5,123 nucleotides of DNA, from the NCBI GenBank assembly GCA_024763435.1, contig JANTFN010000147.1, forward strand, positions 1-5,123. Reading direction: 5' to 3'. The position numbers and the translations under genes were made by a program. This DNA comes from Thermodesulfobacteriota bacterium (GTDB taxonomy: Bacteria > Desulfobacterota > S145-22). The notes beneath the pieces were generated by a model. It searched no databases. It saw only the letters and a list, made by a program, of their open reading frames with translations, and had not been told where the DNA came from. Below are positions 1-5,123 of this stretch, piece by piece (position 1 is the stretch's first letter; each line of letters opens with the position of its first letter).

Positions 1-1589
1 AGGGGCACTTCCAGGTCATCGGCAATATAATGATTGCCCTCTCCTCTTGGGGCAGGCTCCAGCAAAAGAGATACCCGCGCATAGCCGTGAACCCCCTCCA
101 TTTCCCTGTCAAAGATGCCCTCGGCACTGGTTGTTTTTGTAATCGTTTCCCGATAGACAACCTGAGGCTGCCCTACATGGACCCCCAGCCCGAATTCCTC
201 GCTAAGCCGTCTGACAATAACATTCAGATGAAGTTCCCCCATCCCGGAAATAACAACCTGCCCGGTTTCCTCGTCTGTCCTGACCTGAAACGTGGGGTCT
301 TCTTCCATAATTCGCTTGAGAACATCCTGGACCTTTTCCGCTTCCTGGTTTGATATTGTTTCTATCGCAATTGAAATAACGGGGTCATAGGTGCCAATTG
401 TCTCAAGCAGGATGGGGGCTGAAATATCACACAGGGTGTTGCCCGTGGACGCCATTTTAAGCCCTATCATCCCCACAATATCACCTGCCCGGGCAACCTG
501 TGTTCGTTTGCGCCGGTTCGCATGTATTTCCAGAATCCGCGCAACCTTTTCTCTTTTGCCGATATTCAGGTTGTAGACATCCTCCCCCACGCGGGCTTCG
601 CCGGAGTAAAGCCTCACAAAACAAAGCTTTCTGCCCTGATCCATCATCACCTTGAATACAAGCGCCGAAAATGGCTCCGTTGTATCGGGATGTCGTATCA
701 CCGTCTGATGGGTTTCGGGATCAATCCCCGATATAGGAGGCACATCAGGGGGCGCGGGAAGGAAATCGACAATAGCGTCAAGCAGGGGCTGAATTCCCTT
801 ATTCCTGAGGGCGGAACCACACAAAACCGGGACAATCTCAAGATTCAATGTCCGCTTCCTCAGGCCTTTCATGATATCTTTTTCACTCAGCGTCCCTGTC
901 TCGACATAGGTCTCCATCAGGGCGTCATCCGCTTCGGCAGCCAGCTCTAATAATTTCTCGCGTGAGGCGTCAACCTGCGCTACCATGGCATCGGGTATCT
1001 CGGTCTCCGCGAACGCGCTCCCCAGGGACACATCATCCCACATAAGCGCCTTACGGCGAACTAAATCTACAGCTCCCCGGAACGCACTCTCCGCGCCCAT
1101 CGGCAACTGAAGTATCACAGGCGTTGTATTAAACCTTTCTCTCATCATATCAACAACCCGGTCAAAATCCGCGCCAATCCTGTCCATTTTGTTAACAAAA
1201 GCAATTCTCGGCACATGATATTTATCGGCCTGATGCCATACTGTCTCAGATTGCGGTTCCACACCTCCCACACCGCAAAACACTACAACCGCCCCATCTA
1301 AAACCCTCAGAGACCGTTCTACCTCAATCGTAAAATCCACATGCCCCGGCGTATCTATCAGGTGAATTTCATGGTCTCGCCAGTGAAAATTCGTCACCGC
1401 CGAGGTTATCGTTATTCCGCGCTCCTGTTCCTGTGCCATCCAGTCCAGGGCCGTATCACCGTCGTGGACCTCGCCCATTTTATGAATCCGCCCCGTATAG
1501 TAAAGCATGCGTTCAGACACTGTCGTCTTTCCCGCATCTATATGGGCAATAATTCCTATATTTCTTATTTTTGAAAGGCCTTTTCCCAT
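1..1589 (-). CDS. fusA: Elongation factor G, N-terminal 529 residues (3' end beyond left edge)
   Basis: This is a translational GTPase that drives ribosomal translocation in the cytoplasm. The frame is open from the ATG at 1589 to the window edge, giving 529 of the roughly 690-700 residues usual for EF-G. The G-domain motifs are all present: AHIDAGKT (residues 15-22), RGITITSA (57-64), DTPGH with the catalytic His (79-83), NKMD (133-136) and CGSA (257-260). A full-length G' insert lies between the last two. Domain II (about 300-388, with HANRRKR and RAGDI) and domain III (about 390-478, with SGMGELHL at 448-455) follow. Domain IV begins near 480 but reads DREMEGVHGYARVSLLLEP (494-512) where canonical EF-G has a GGRGQY/F-type motif, so it is probably an EF-G paralogue. 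An AG-rich stretch (AGAGAAAGAAG) abuts the start codon. The gene has its own promoter and is not part of the upstream catabolic operon. EF-G-like identity is secure; the subfamily is not. Confidence 0.95.
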   Translation of the reverse strand, partial: MGKGLSKIRNIGIIAHIDAGKTTVSERMLYYTGRIHKMGEVHDGDTALDWMAQEQERGITITSAVTNFHWRDHEIHLIDTPGHVDFTIEVERSLRVLDGAVVVFCGVGGVEPQSETVWHQADKYHVPRIAFVNKMDRIGADFDRVVDMMRERFNTTPVILQLPMGAESAFRGAVDLVRRKALMWDDVSLGSAFAETEIPDAMVAQVDASREKLLELAAEADDALMETYVETGTLSEKDIMKGLRKRTLNLEIVPVLCGSALRNKGIQPLLDAIVDFLPAPPDVPPISGIDPETHQTVIRHPDTTEPFSALVFKVMMDQGRKLCFVRLYSGEARVGEDVYNLNIGKREKVARILEIHANRRKRTQVARAGDIVGMIGLKMASTGNTLCDISAPILLETIGTYDPVISIAIETISNQEAEKVQDVLKRIMEEDPTFQVRTDEETGQVVISGMGELHLNVIVRRLSEEFGLGVHVGQPQVVYRETITKTTSAEGIFDREMEGVHGYARVSLLLEPAPRGEGNHYIADDLEVP

Positions 1590-1631
1590 CTTCTTTCTCT
1601 TTTAGCAAACAGCGCAAATACTCTCGTTTAT

Positions 1632-1660
1632 AATATAGCTTGATAAAGTTGAAATGTCAA
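1632..1660 (-). promoter_or_regulatory. Sigma-70-type promoter for the EF-G gene
   Basis: Read on the minus strand, a perfect TTGACA -35 box (1655-1660) is followed by a 17-bp spacer and a TATATT -10 box (1632-1637), which matches TATAAT at five of six positions. Transcription would start near 1625, leaving a leader of about 36 nt before the ATG at 1589. No stable leader structure is evident. The boxes and spacing are seen directly; activity is inferred. Confidence 0.75.
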
Positions 1661-1740
1661 ATGAATATATTTTCTTTTTGTTATTTTCTAAAATAATATT
1701 CCATCTATTTTAAATATTTTTTATAAATTAAGAAGAGAAG
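1661..1740 (-). promoter_or_regulatory. AT-rich stretch upstream of the EF-G promoter (possible UP element)
   Basis: About 80 bases directly upstream of the -35 box are strongly A+T-rich, with repeated A and T runs and no reading frame that looks like a gene. The position and composition suit an UP element contacted by the RNA polymerase alpha subunit. It could equally be ordinary low-GC spacer. It contrasts sharply with the G+C-rich coding sequence on both sides. Confidence 0.35.
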
Positions 1741-1790
1741 GGAAAGGGAGAAAGTCAAGGGACGTTTTTCTGGTAAAAACATCTCAGGCA

Positions 1791-1827
1791 GAGCCATCAG
1801 CCCCTGCCTTGAAGGAACTGATGGCTC
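1791..1827 (-). terminator. Hairpin after the catabolic operon, probable terminator
   Basis: A perfect 10-bp inverted repeat (GAGCCATCAG / CTGATGGCTC) encloses a 17-nt loop and begins 13 nt after the stop codon of the AA_synth gene. That is the usual place for an operon terminator. There is no U-run directly after the stem; the first T5 comes about 10 nt later on the minus strand. It may therefore be a weak intrinsic terminator or a 3'-end stabilising hairpin. A competing GGCAG/CTGCC pairing overlaps the distal arm. Confidence 0.55.
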
Positions 1828-1840
1828 GGTAAAATTTATT

Positions 1841-2419
1841 TCATCTTAATCCGTCTTCACATTTGGCTTCTTCCTTTTTCAACCCGCCCACGCGTGCGAG
1901 GGGGCGCCCGGAATCGGTAACCACGAGCGCCACGACAATTTCATCTTCCCGTGGGGCGTCCAGCACCCGGATTTCCATGGCGTCAAAATGGGACCTGACA
2001 AACGCCGCATCCTTGAAATGGAGGGGAACATCGAGGGGCGTTCCCGCGCCACCCATCTTCTTCGCCGATGGGATGATGGCCTTGCCACCCCCCAGGGCGT
2101 CCCGGAAGGGTTTTCCCAGTTTCGGGTGCAGAATAGCGGCGGCATGTTCGAGCTCACCGTTGAGCCCGACAATGGCGCCTTTTCCATAACTTTCCGTTTC
2201 CTCTTTCGGAATGCCGAGGGCCTTGACCGCCCGCTCGCCGAGAAGGGTTCCTAATTCCTCCCCCGTAGCCATCAATTCGGAAAGGTCTTCCTGATATTTC
2301 CCGGAAAAGGGATTTTTCAGCACGGCAATCGCCGCTGCCTTTCTGTGGGGCGGTGCTACCTGTTTTCCCATCTCCTCGCGAATTTCCTCTACAATAGTAA
2401 CCATTTTACGAATTTCCAT
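1841..2419 (-). CDS. AA_synth (DUF1185) family protein
   Basis: This 192-residue protein resembles the AA_synth family (Pfam PF06684, formerly DUF1185), whose members are about this length. The family has a solved structure with a chorismate-mutase-like fold, but no firm enzymatic role is known to me. The recognisable segments are NPFSGKYQEDL (36-46), YGKGAIVGLNGELEHAAAI (78-96), LGGGKAIIPSAKKMGGAGTPLD (109-130, as consecutive blocks), PLHFKDAAFVRSHFDAMEI (132-150) and DAPREDEI (154-161). There is no signal peptide or membrane segment, so it is probably cytosolic. The ATG at 2419 is chosen because a perfect AGGAGG lies 6 nt upstream; an in-frame ATG at 2512 would overlap the previous gene by over 100 nt. 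The gene overlaps the UPF0280 gene by 14 nt, which implies translational coupling. It is the last gene of the operon. The family name reflects context-based guesses and should not be read as proof of a role in amino acid synthesis. Confidence 0.85.
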   Translation of the reverse strand: MEIRKMVTIVEEIREEMGKQVAPPHRKAAAIAVLKNPFSGKYQEDLSELMATGEELGTLLGERAVKALGIPKEETESYGKGAIVGLNGELEHAAAILHPKLGKPFRDALGGGKAIIPSAKKMGGAGTPLDVPLHFKDAAFVRSHFDAMEIRVLDAPREDEIVVALVVTDSGRPLARVGGLKKEEAKCEDGLR

Positions 2420-3296
2420 TTGACACCTCCTGTTTGTAAAAATGGGTTGCATTATTTTCGGCCCTATTAAAGGCGTGCTTGCCCTGTAAATAGATGCCAA
2501 CTTCTTTAACAATTCCTTTTTCTATTATTTTTTTAGCCGCCTTCATCCCGTTGGAAATAGCCCTTTCCTTTTCCGCTTCTGTCAGTTTTCCACATGCAAC
2601 CGTGACAGCCACATCCGGAATATCGCTTGCCGGGTCGAGGTCCCCCGCCTTTTGACGCGTGACACATGCAATTTTGTCATCCCCAACCGCGTTACCGATA
2701 TACGTTGCGGCGGCATCCGCGGTGGCGCTTTCCGGAGCCACAACCACTACGGCATCCGCGATTCCCCGGCTGACACTCCTGCCACGCCATCCGCTTGTGG
2801 CCAGGCCATAGGCCTTTTTCCTCTCCCGAAGCCTCAGGATAAAAGGCCGACCATCCCGCCTGGTAATTCCTTTAATGCCCACGCGCACCCCCTGAAGGGG
2901 GGAATAAAGCGCCATATCACCCCCGTTGTTAACAAGTACCTGCGTCACCGTACCGCCGGAAAGTTCAAGGATATGGCCCATCACTTCATCCGCGACAGAA
3001 CCCGCAACTGCCGCCATGGGTGTTAACGCCCCCGGGGCAATTTTTCGGGCTGCCTCAATCATTCGCTTAACAACACCCGGCCATCGGTCCTTGAGCAGCA
3101 AGTCACCGCTCTTCAATTTAAGCAGCGGCAAAAAATCGGTTACTTCCCGGATAAGACCCCTGGCAAATACCGGAAGTTCCAAGCGACAGCGTGTCCCTGT
3201 TTCCTCCGGCCCTTCTATCTGAATACCCAGCTCCATCGGTCCGTAAGACACCTGAATCGACTGACGTAGCGTCTCGGCCGGGGCTTTCCGAACCAT
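2406..3296 (-). CDS. UPF0280 family protein (ApbE superfamily)
   Basis: This 296-residue protein matches the UPF0280 family (COG2122), a relative of the FAD:protein FMN transferase ApbE with no established activity that I know of. Superfamily motifs appear in order: TPMAAVAGSVADEV (92-105, at the position of the ApbE DxGGxAKG segment), VNNGGDMAL (122-130), ATSGW (166-170) and ATADAAAT (191-198, like the ApbE metal-site ADAxAT). The H-I-I-D-P-x-T-G stretch that ApbE has between the last two is absent; only about 20 residues separate ATSG from ADAAAT. There is no lipoprotein signal or transmembrane segment, so it is probably cytosolic. The ATG overlaps the reductase stop codon in TAATG, and the 3' end overlaps the AA_synth start by 14 nt. 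Placement directly after a reductase whose E. barkeri relative has covalent flavin suggests a cofactor-related role, which is inference. Confidence 0.88.
   Translation of the reverse strand: MVRKAPAETLRQSIQVSYGPMELGIQIEGPEETGTRCRLELPVFARGLIREVTDFLPLLKLKSGDLLLKDRWPGVVKRMIEAARKIAPGALTPMAAVAGSVADEVMGHILELSGGTVTQVLVNNGGDMALYSPLQGVRVGIKGITRRDGRPFILRLRERKKAYGLATSGWRGRSVSRGIADAVVVVAPESATADAAATYIGNAVGDDKIACVTRQKAGDLDPASDIPDVAVTVACGKLTEAEKERAISNGMKAAKKIIEKGIVKEVGIYLQGKHAFNRAENNATHFYKQEVSNGNS
2426..2431 (-). promoter_or_regulatory. Ribosome binding site of the AA_synth gene
   Basis: A perfect AGGAGG Shine-Dalgarno sequence lies 6 nt before the ATG at 2419 and within the final codons of the UPF0280 gene. 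It fixes the start at 2419 and suggests that ribosomes finishing the upstream gene can reinitiate here. Confidence 0.85.
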
Positions 3297-4828
3297 TATG
3301 CTTCGTCCCTGCCCCCCCTGCGCCGAAGCAGCGTCTCGAGGGCCTCTCTATCAATAATCGCTTCGGCATACCCCCCTATTTTCAGATACGTTTCAAGGGT
3401 CATGGTAAATTCAAGGGGTGCCACCGTCGCAGGCGTGGGAACCCAGGTAAAGGCTCCCGCCTTTACCTCTTCAACATCGGCCATGAAGGTAATACCCCCC
3501 CCCGGAAAGATAAACGCGGGGGCGCCGCCGATCGTCAGCTTCGCTGCCCTTTGGTGAATCGCCTCGGTCAGGCGAACCGGAAAAAGGGTTATGCTCACCC
3601 GGGCGCTTCCGCCGCATCCTCCCACGTACACCGCGGAAACTCTTGAAGACTGACTTGTCTCACGTATCTGACCGACGGCCTTTTTCGCCTTTTCCGTCAG
3701 GGGAATCTCTTCAAAGGTTTGTTCGCCCTTCCAGCGTACCAGTTTCGCTTTCTGGCCCGTGGTTTCCGTAAAGAGGATGGTCATTCCCTTTCTGCCGTGT
3801 TCAGGGTCAACGGCCTTAATCAGCGAAACAGGATCTTCAATCGTCGTGCCGCCCCACCCCCTGCCATGATCCCCGAAATAACGTCCCGGGGTACTTTTTT
3901 TGAACTTCAAGTGAACCCCACTGAAGGGGATTCCAAGATAACGACCCGCCGTATGTTCCGTAAACACGCCGGTTACGTGGGAATCAATGACAACAATCTC
4001 ATCTGCCGCATCCCTGAAGTGGGGGGCGAACAGGCCCATGGAGGCGCTTCCACACCCCACCCGCATCTTTTTAACAACCTTCCCGTCTATCTCCGGGGGG
4101 TGCCCGACCCGCAGCTTCAGGTCGGCGCCCTCCCTGACCTTCAACAGGACCTCTTGCTGGTTGGCTATGTCTGCTACGACCCGCGCGACCACAAACCCGT
4201 CTTTTCCCGTCAACAGATTGGCGCCACCAATCGAAAGTATCTTTGACCCATATTCTTCGGTAGTCACATGTCCTACTTTATGGTGGCCATAGACGACATC
4301 CGCCCCTTCTTCACCAATCATCTCATCGGTGTCAATCTTTACCTTAACACCGCTGTAGCTCAGAGGGGCTTCCGTCACTGCTGTAACCACATCCACGCCA
4401 TCCACCTCACCCCTGACAATAAAGGGAGCCGGGCGGTAATCCGGATAGGTTGTTCCCGCCCCGATTCCCGTGATCAAGGGGTGTTGGATGGACTCGGACC
4501 ACAGGGGTTTTATGAGCGACGCGATGTCCTCGTAGGTATGCAGGGCAACCGTCCGGACTTTTTCTCCGTTCCGGTTCAAAAACCGCCTGCAGGCCCCTGT
4601 CTTTCCCGGAGGGATGAGACACCCAACCGGACACGCGTCACAGGTAATCGCTCCCGCGGGTTCCTGATCATCCGTAATCGCGCCGGCCGGGCAAACCTTC
4701 ACACAGGCCTGACACGCCACACACCCGCCGGCAATCTCGGCCAGCTTATCCCGAAGACTGACGACCTCCAGCGGGCAAACCTCAACGCAAAATCCGCACC
4801 CCCTGCATTTTTCGATGTCAACCTTCAC
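3296..4828 (-). CDS. hnr: 6-hydroxynicotinate reductase-like iron-sulfur protein
   Basis: This 510-residue protein resembles the ferredoxin-dependent 6-hydroxynicotinate reductase of Eubacterium barkeri, which reduces 6-hydroxynicotinate to 1,4,5,6-tetrahydro-6-oxonicotinate. The N-terminus has two ferredoxin-type 4Fe-4S motifs, C8-x2-C11-x2-C14-x3-C18 and C36-x2-C39-x2-C42-x3-C46. A third cysteine group follows at C63, C66, C70 and C80. This fits the cofactors reported for the E. barkeri enzyme: two [4Fe-4S], one [2Fe-2S] and a covalent flavin. The large remainder (about 105-490) has glycine-rich conserved-looking segments such as TGIGAGTTYPDYRPAP (120-135), VGCGSASMG (257-265), YVGGCGGSAR (401-410) and FPGGGITF (441-448), plus isolated cysteines C259 and C405. 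No signal peptide is seen, so it is a soluble enzyme. The start is GTG, 11 nt after the enamidase stop, with a weak GAGAG ribosome site. The pairing with enamidase strongly supports the call, although a related N-heterocycle could be the true substrate. Confidence 0.8.
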   Translation of the reverse strand: MKVDIEKCRGCGFCVEVCPLEVVSLRDKLAEIAGGCVACQACVKVCPAGAITDDQEPAGAITCDACPVGCLIPPGKTGACRRFLNRNGEKVRTVALHTYEDIASLIKPLWSESIQHPLITGIGAGTTYPDYRPAPFIVRGEVDGVDVVTAVTEAPLSYSGVKVKIDTDEMIGEEGADVVYGHHKVGHVTTEEYGSKILSIGGANLLTGKDGFVVARVVADIANQQEVLLKVREGADLKLRVGHPPEIDGKVVKKMRVGCGSASMGLFAPHFRDAADEIVVIDSHVTGVFTEHTAGRYLGIPFSGVHLKFKKSTPGRYFGDHGRGWGGTTIEDPVSLIKAVDPEHGRKGMTILFTETTGQKAKLVRWKGEQTFEEIPLTEKAKKAVGQIRETSQSSRVSAVYVGGCGGSARVSITLFPVRLTEAIHQRAAKLTIGGAPAFIFPGGGITFMADVEEVKAGAFTWVPTPATVAPLEFTMTLETYLKIGGYAEAIIDREALETLLRRRGGRDEA

Positions 4829-4839
4829 CCGATTTCTCT

Positions 4840-5123
4840 CTAAAGCGTGGCAGCGCGTTTCGCCGGCGGGGTATTACGGCTCTTCTGAACCTTTATTTCC
4901 CCGTCCACGATAACCTTGGAAACACCCGGGATATCCCCGGCCGTGATGGCGGAAAGCGCGTCATCGGCAATCGACCCCATGGGGGCGTCCATAATCACAA
5001 AATCAGCCGCCTTGCCGGGTTCGACAACGCCCGAATCGAGTTTGTGAACACGCGCGGTATTTCCCGTGGCCATACAGATGGCAATTTCCGGCGGAATTTC
5101 CCCGAGGGAGGAAATCATATTCA
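4840..5123 (-). CDS. Amidohydrolase, probable enamidase, C-terminal part only
   Basis: About 93 C-terminal residues are visible, ending at TAG (4840-4842); the gene continues past the right edge, and the ATG at 5118 is internal. The segments ATGNTARVHKL, SGVVEPGKAADFVIMDAP and VIVDGEIKV are typical of the end of an amidohydrolase barrel returning to its composite beta domain. The tail KSRNTPPAKRAA resembles, as I recall it, the end of E. barkeri enamidase. That bifunctional Fe-Zn enzyme hydrolyses 1,4,5,6-tetrahydro-6-oxonicotinate to ammonia and (S)-2-formylglutarate. The metal-binding HxH, Lys, His and Asp residues lie outside the window and cannot be checked. It sits 11 nt upstream of the reductase gene, in the same operon, and would act on that enzyme's product. 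Another cyclic amidase of the superfamily remains possible. Confidence 0.8.
   Translation of the reverse strand, partial: NMISSLGEIPPEIAICMATGNTARVHKLDSGVVEPGKAADFVIMDAPMGSIADDALSAITAGDIPGVSKVIVDGEIKVQKSRNTPPAKRAATL

Noticed and set aside
522..950. Plus-strand open frame of 142 codons opposite the EF-G gene
   Set aside because: The minus strand here encodes a continuous EF-G sequence with conserved motifs; the plus frame has no recognisable protein features.
2420..2512. Upstream in-frame ATG that would lengthen the AA_synth protein to 223 residues
   Set aside because: The extension lies inside the UPF0280 coding region, does not resemble the family's N-terminus, and a perfect AGGAGG supports the start at 2419.
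3495..3503. Run of nine G (coding strand) in the reductase gene, possible phase-variable tract
   Set aside because: It encodes a plausible glycine loop in a metabolic enzyme, the frame is intact on both sides, and soluble catabolic enzymes are not typical phase-variation targets. A shorter run of seven lies at 3312-3318.
4268..4843. Plus-strand open frame of 191 codons opposite the reductase gene
   Set aside because: It is fully antisense to a gene with clear ferredoxin motifs, matches no family I recognise, and is the expected shadow of a G+C-rich coding strand.
5116..5118. ATG near the right edge as the start of a small 92-residue protein
   Set aside because: The frame stays open past this codon to the window edge, and the sequence is the C-terminus of an amidohydrolase, so the Met is internal.

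Overview
All genes in this window lie on the minus strand, so transcription runs from high to low coordinates. From right to left there are: the 3' end of an amidohydrolase gene that looks like enamidase (4840 to the right edge); a 510-residue iron-sulfur protein of the 6-hydroxynicotinate reductase type (3296-4828); a UPF0280/ApbE-superfamily protein (2406-3296); an AA_synth/DUF1185 family protein (1841-2419); an AT-rich intergenic gap with a hairpin and a strong promoter; and the first 529 codons of an elongation factor G gene that runs off the left edge (1-1589).

The four right-hand genes form one tight operon. The gap is 11 nt between the first two, the second junction is a 1-nt TAATG stop/start overlap, and the third is a 14-nt overlap with a perfect AGGAGG inside the upstream gene. 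Enamidase and 6-hydroxynicotinate reductase catalyse consecutive steps of anaerobic nicotinate breakdown in Eubacterium barkeri: reduction of 6-hydroxynicotinate to 1,4,5,6-tetrahydro-6-oxonicotinate, then ring opening to 2-formylglutarate and ammonia. The operon is therefore probably a catabolic module for nicotinate or a similar N-heterocycle. No nicotinate dehydrogenase, transporter or downstream gene is in view, so the substrate stays inferred.

The most interesting part is the two poorly characterised passengers. The E. barkeri reductase is reported to carry a covalently bound flavin, and the next gene here is a divergent member of the superfamily that contains the flavin transferase ApbE. 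That suggests, without proving it, that the UPF0280 protein flavinylates or otherwise services the reductase. The DUF1185 protein is translationally coupled to it and may act on a pathway intermediate.

The EF-G gene is a separate transcription unit with its own near-consensus sigma-70 promoter (TTGACA, 17 bp, TATATT). Its domain IV start lacks the usual GGRGQ motif, so it may be a paralogue rather than the housekeeping EF-G. The organism is a bacterium with moderate to fairly high coding G+C and AT-rich spacers. The ferredoxin-type reductase fits an anaerobe, and a Desulfobacterota-like (deltaproteobacterial) source is a guess from general gene style, not something the sequence proves. I saw no RNA genes, mobile elements or CRISPR arrays.
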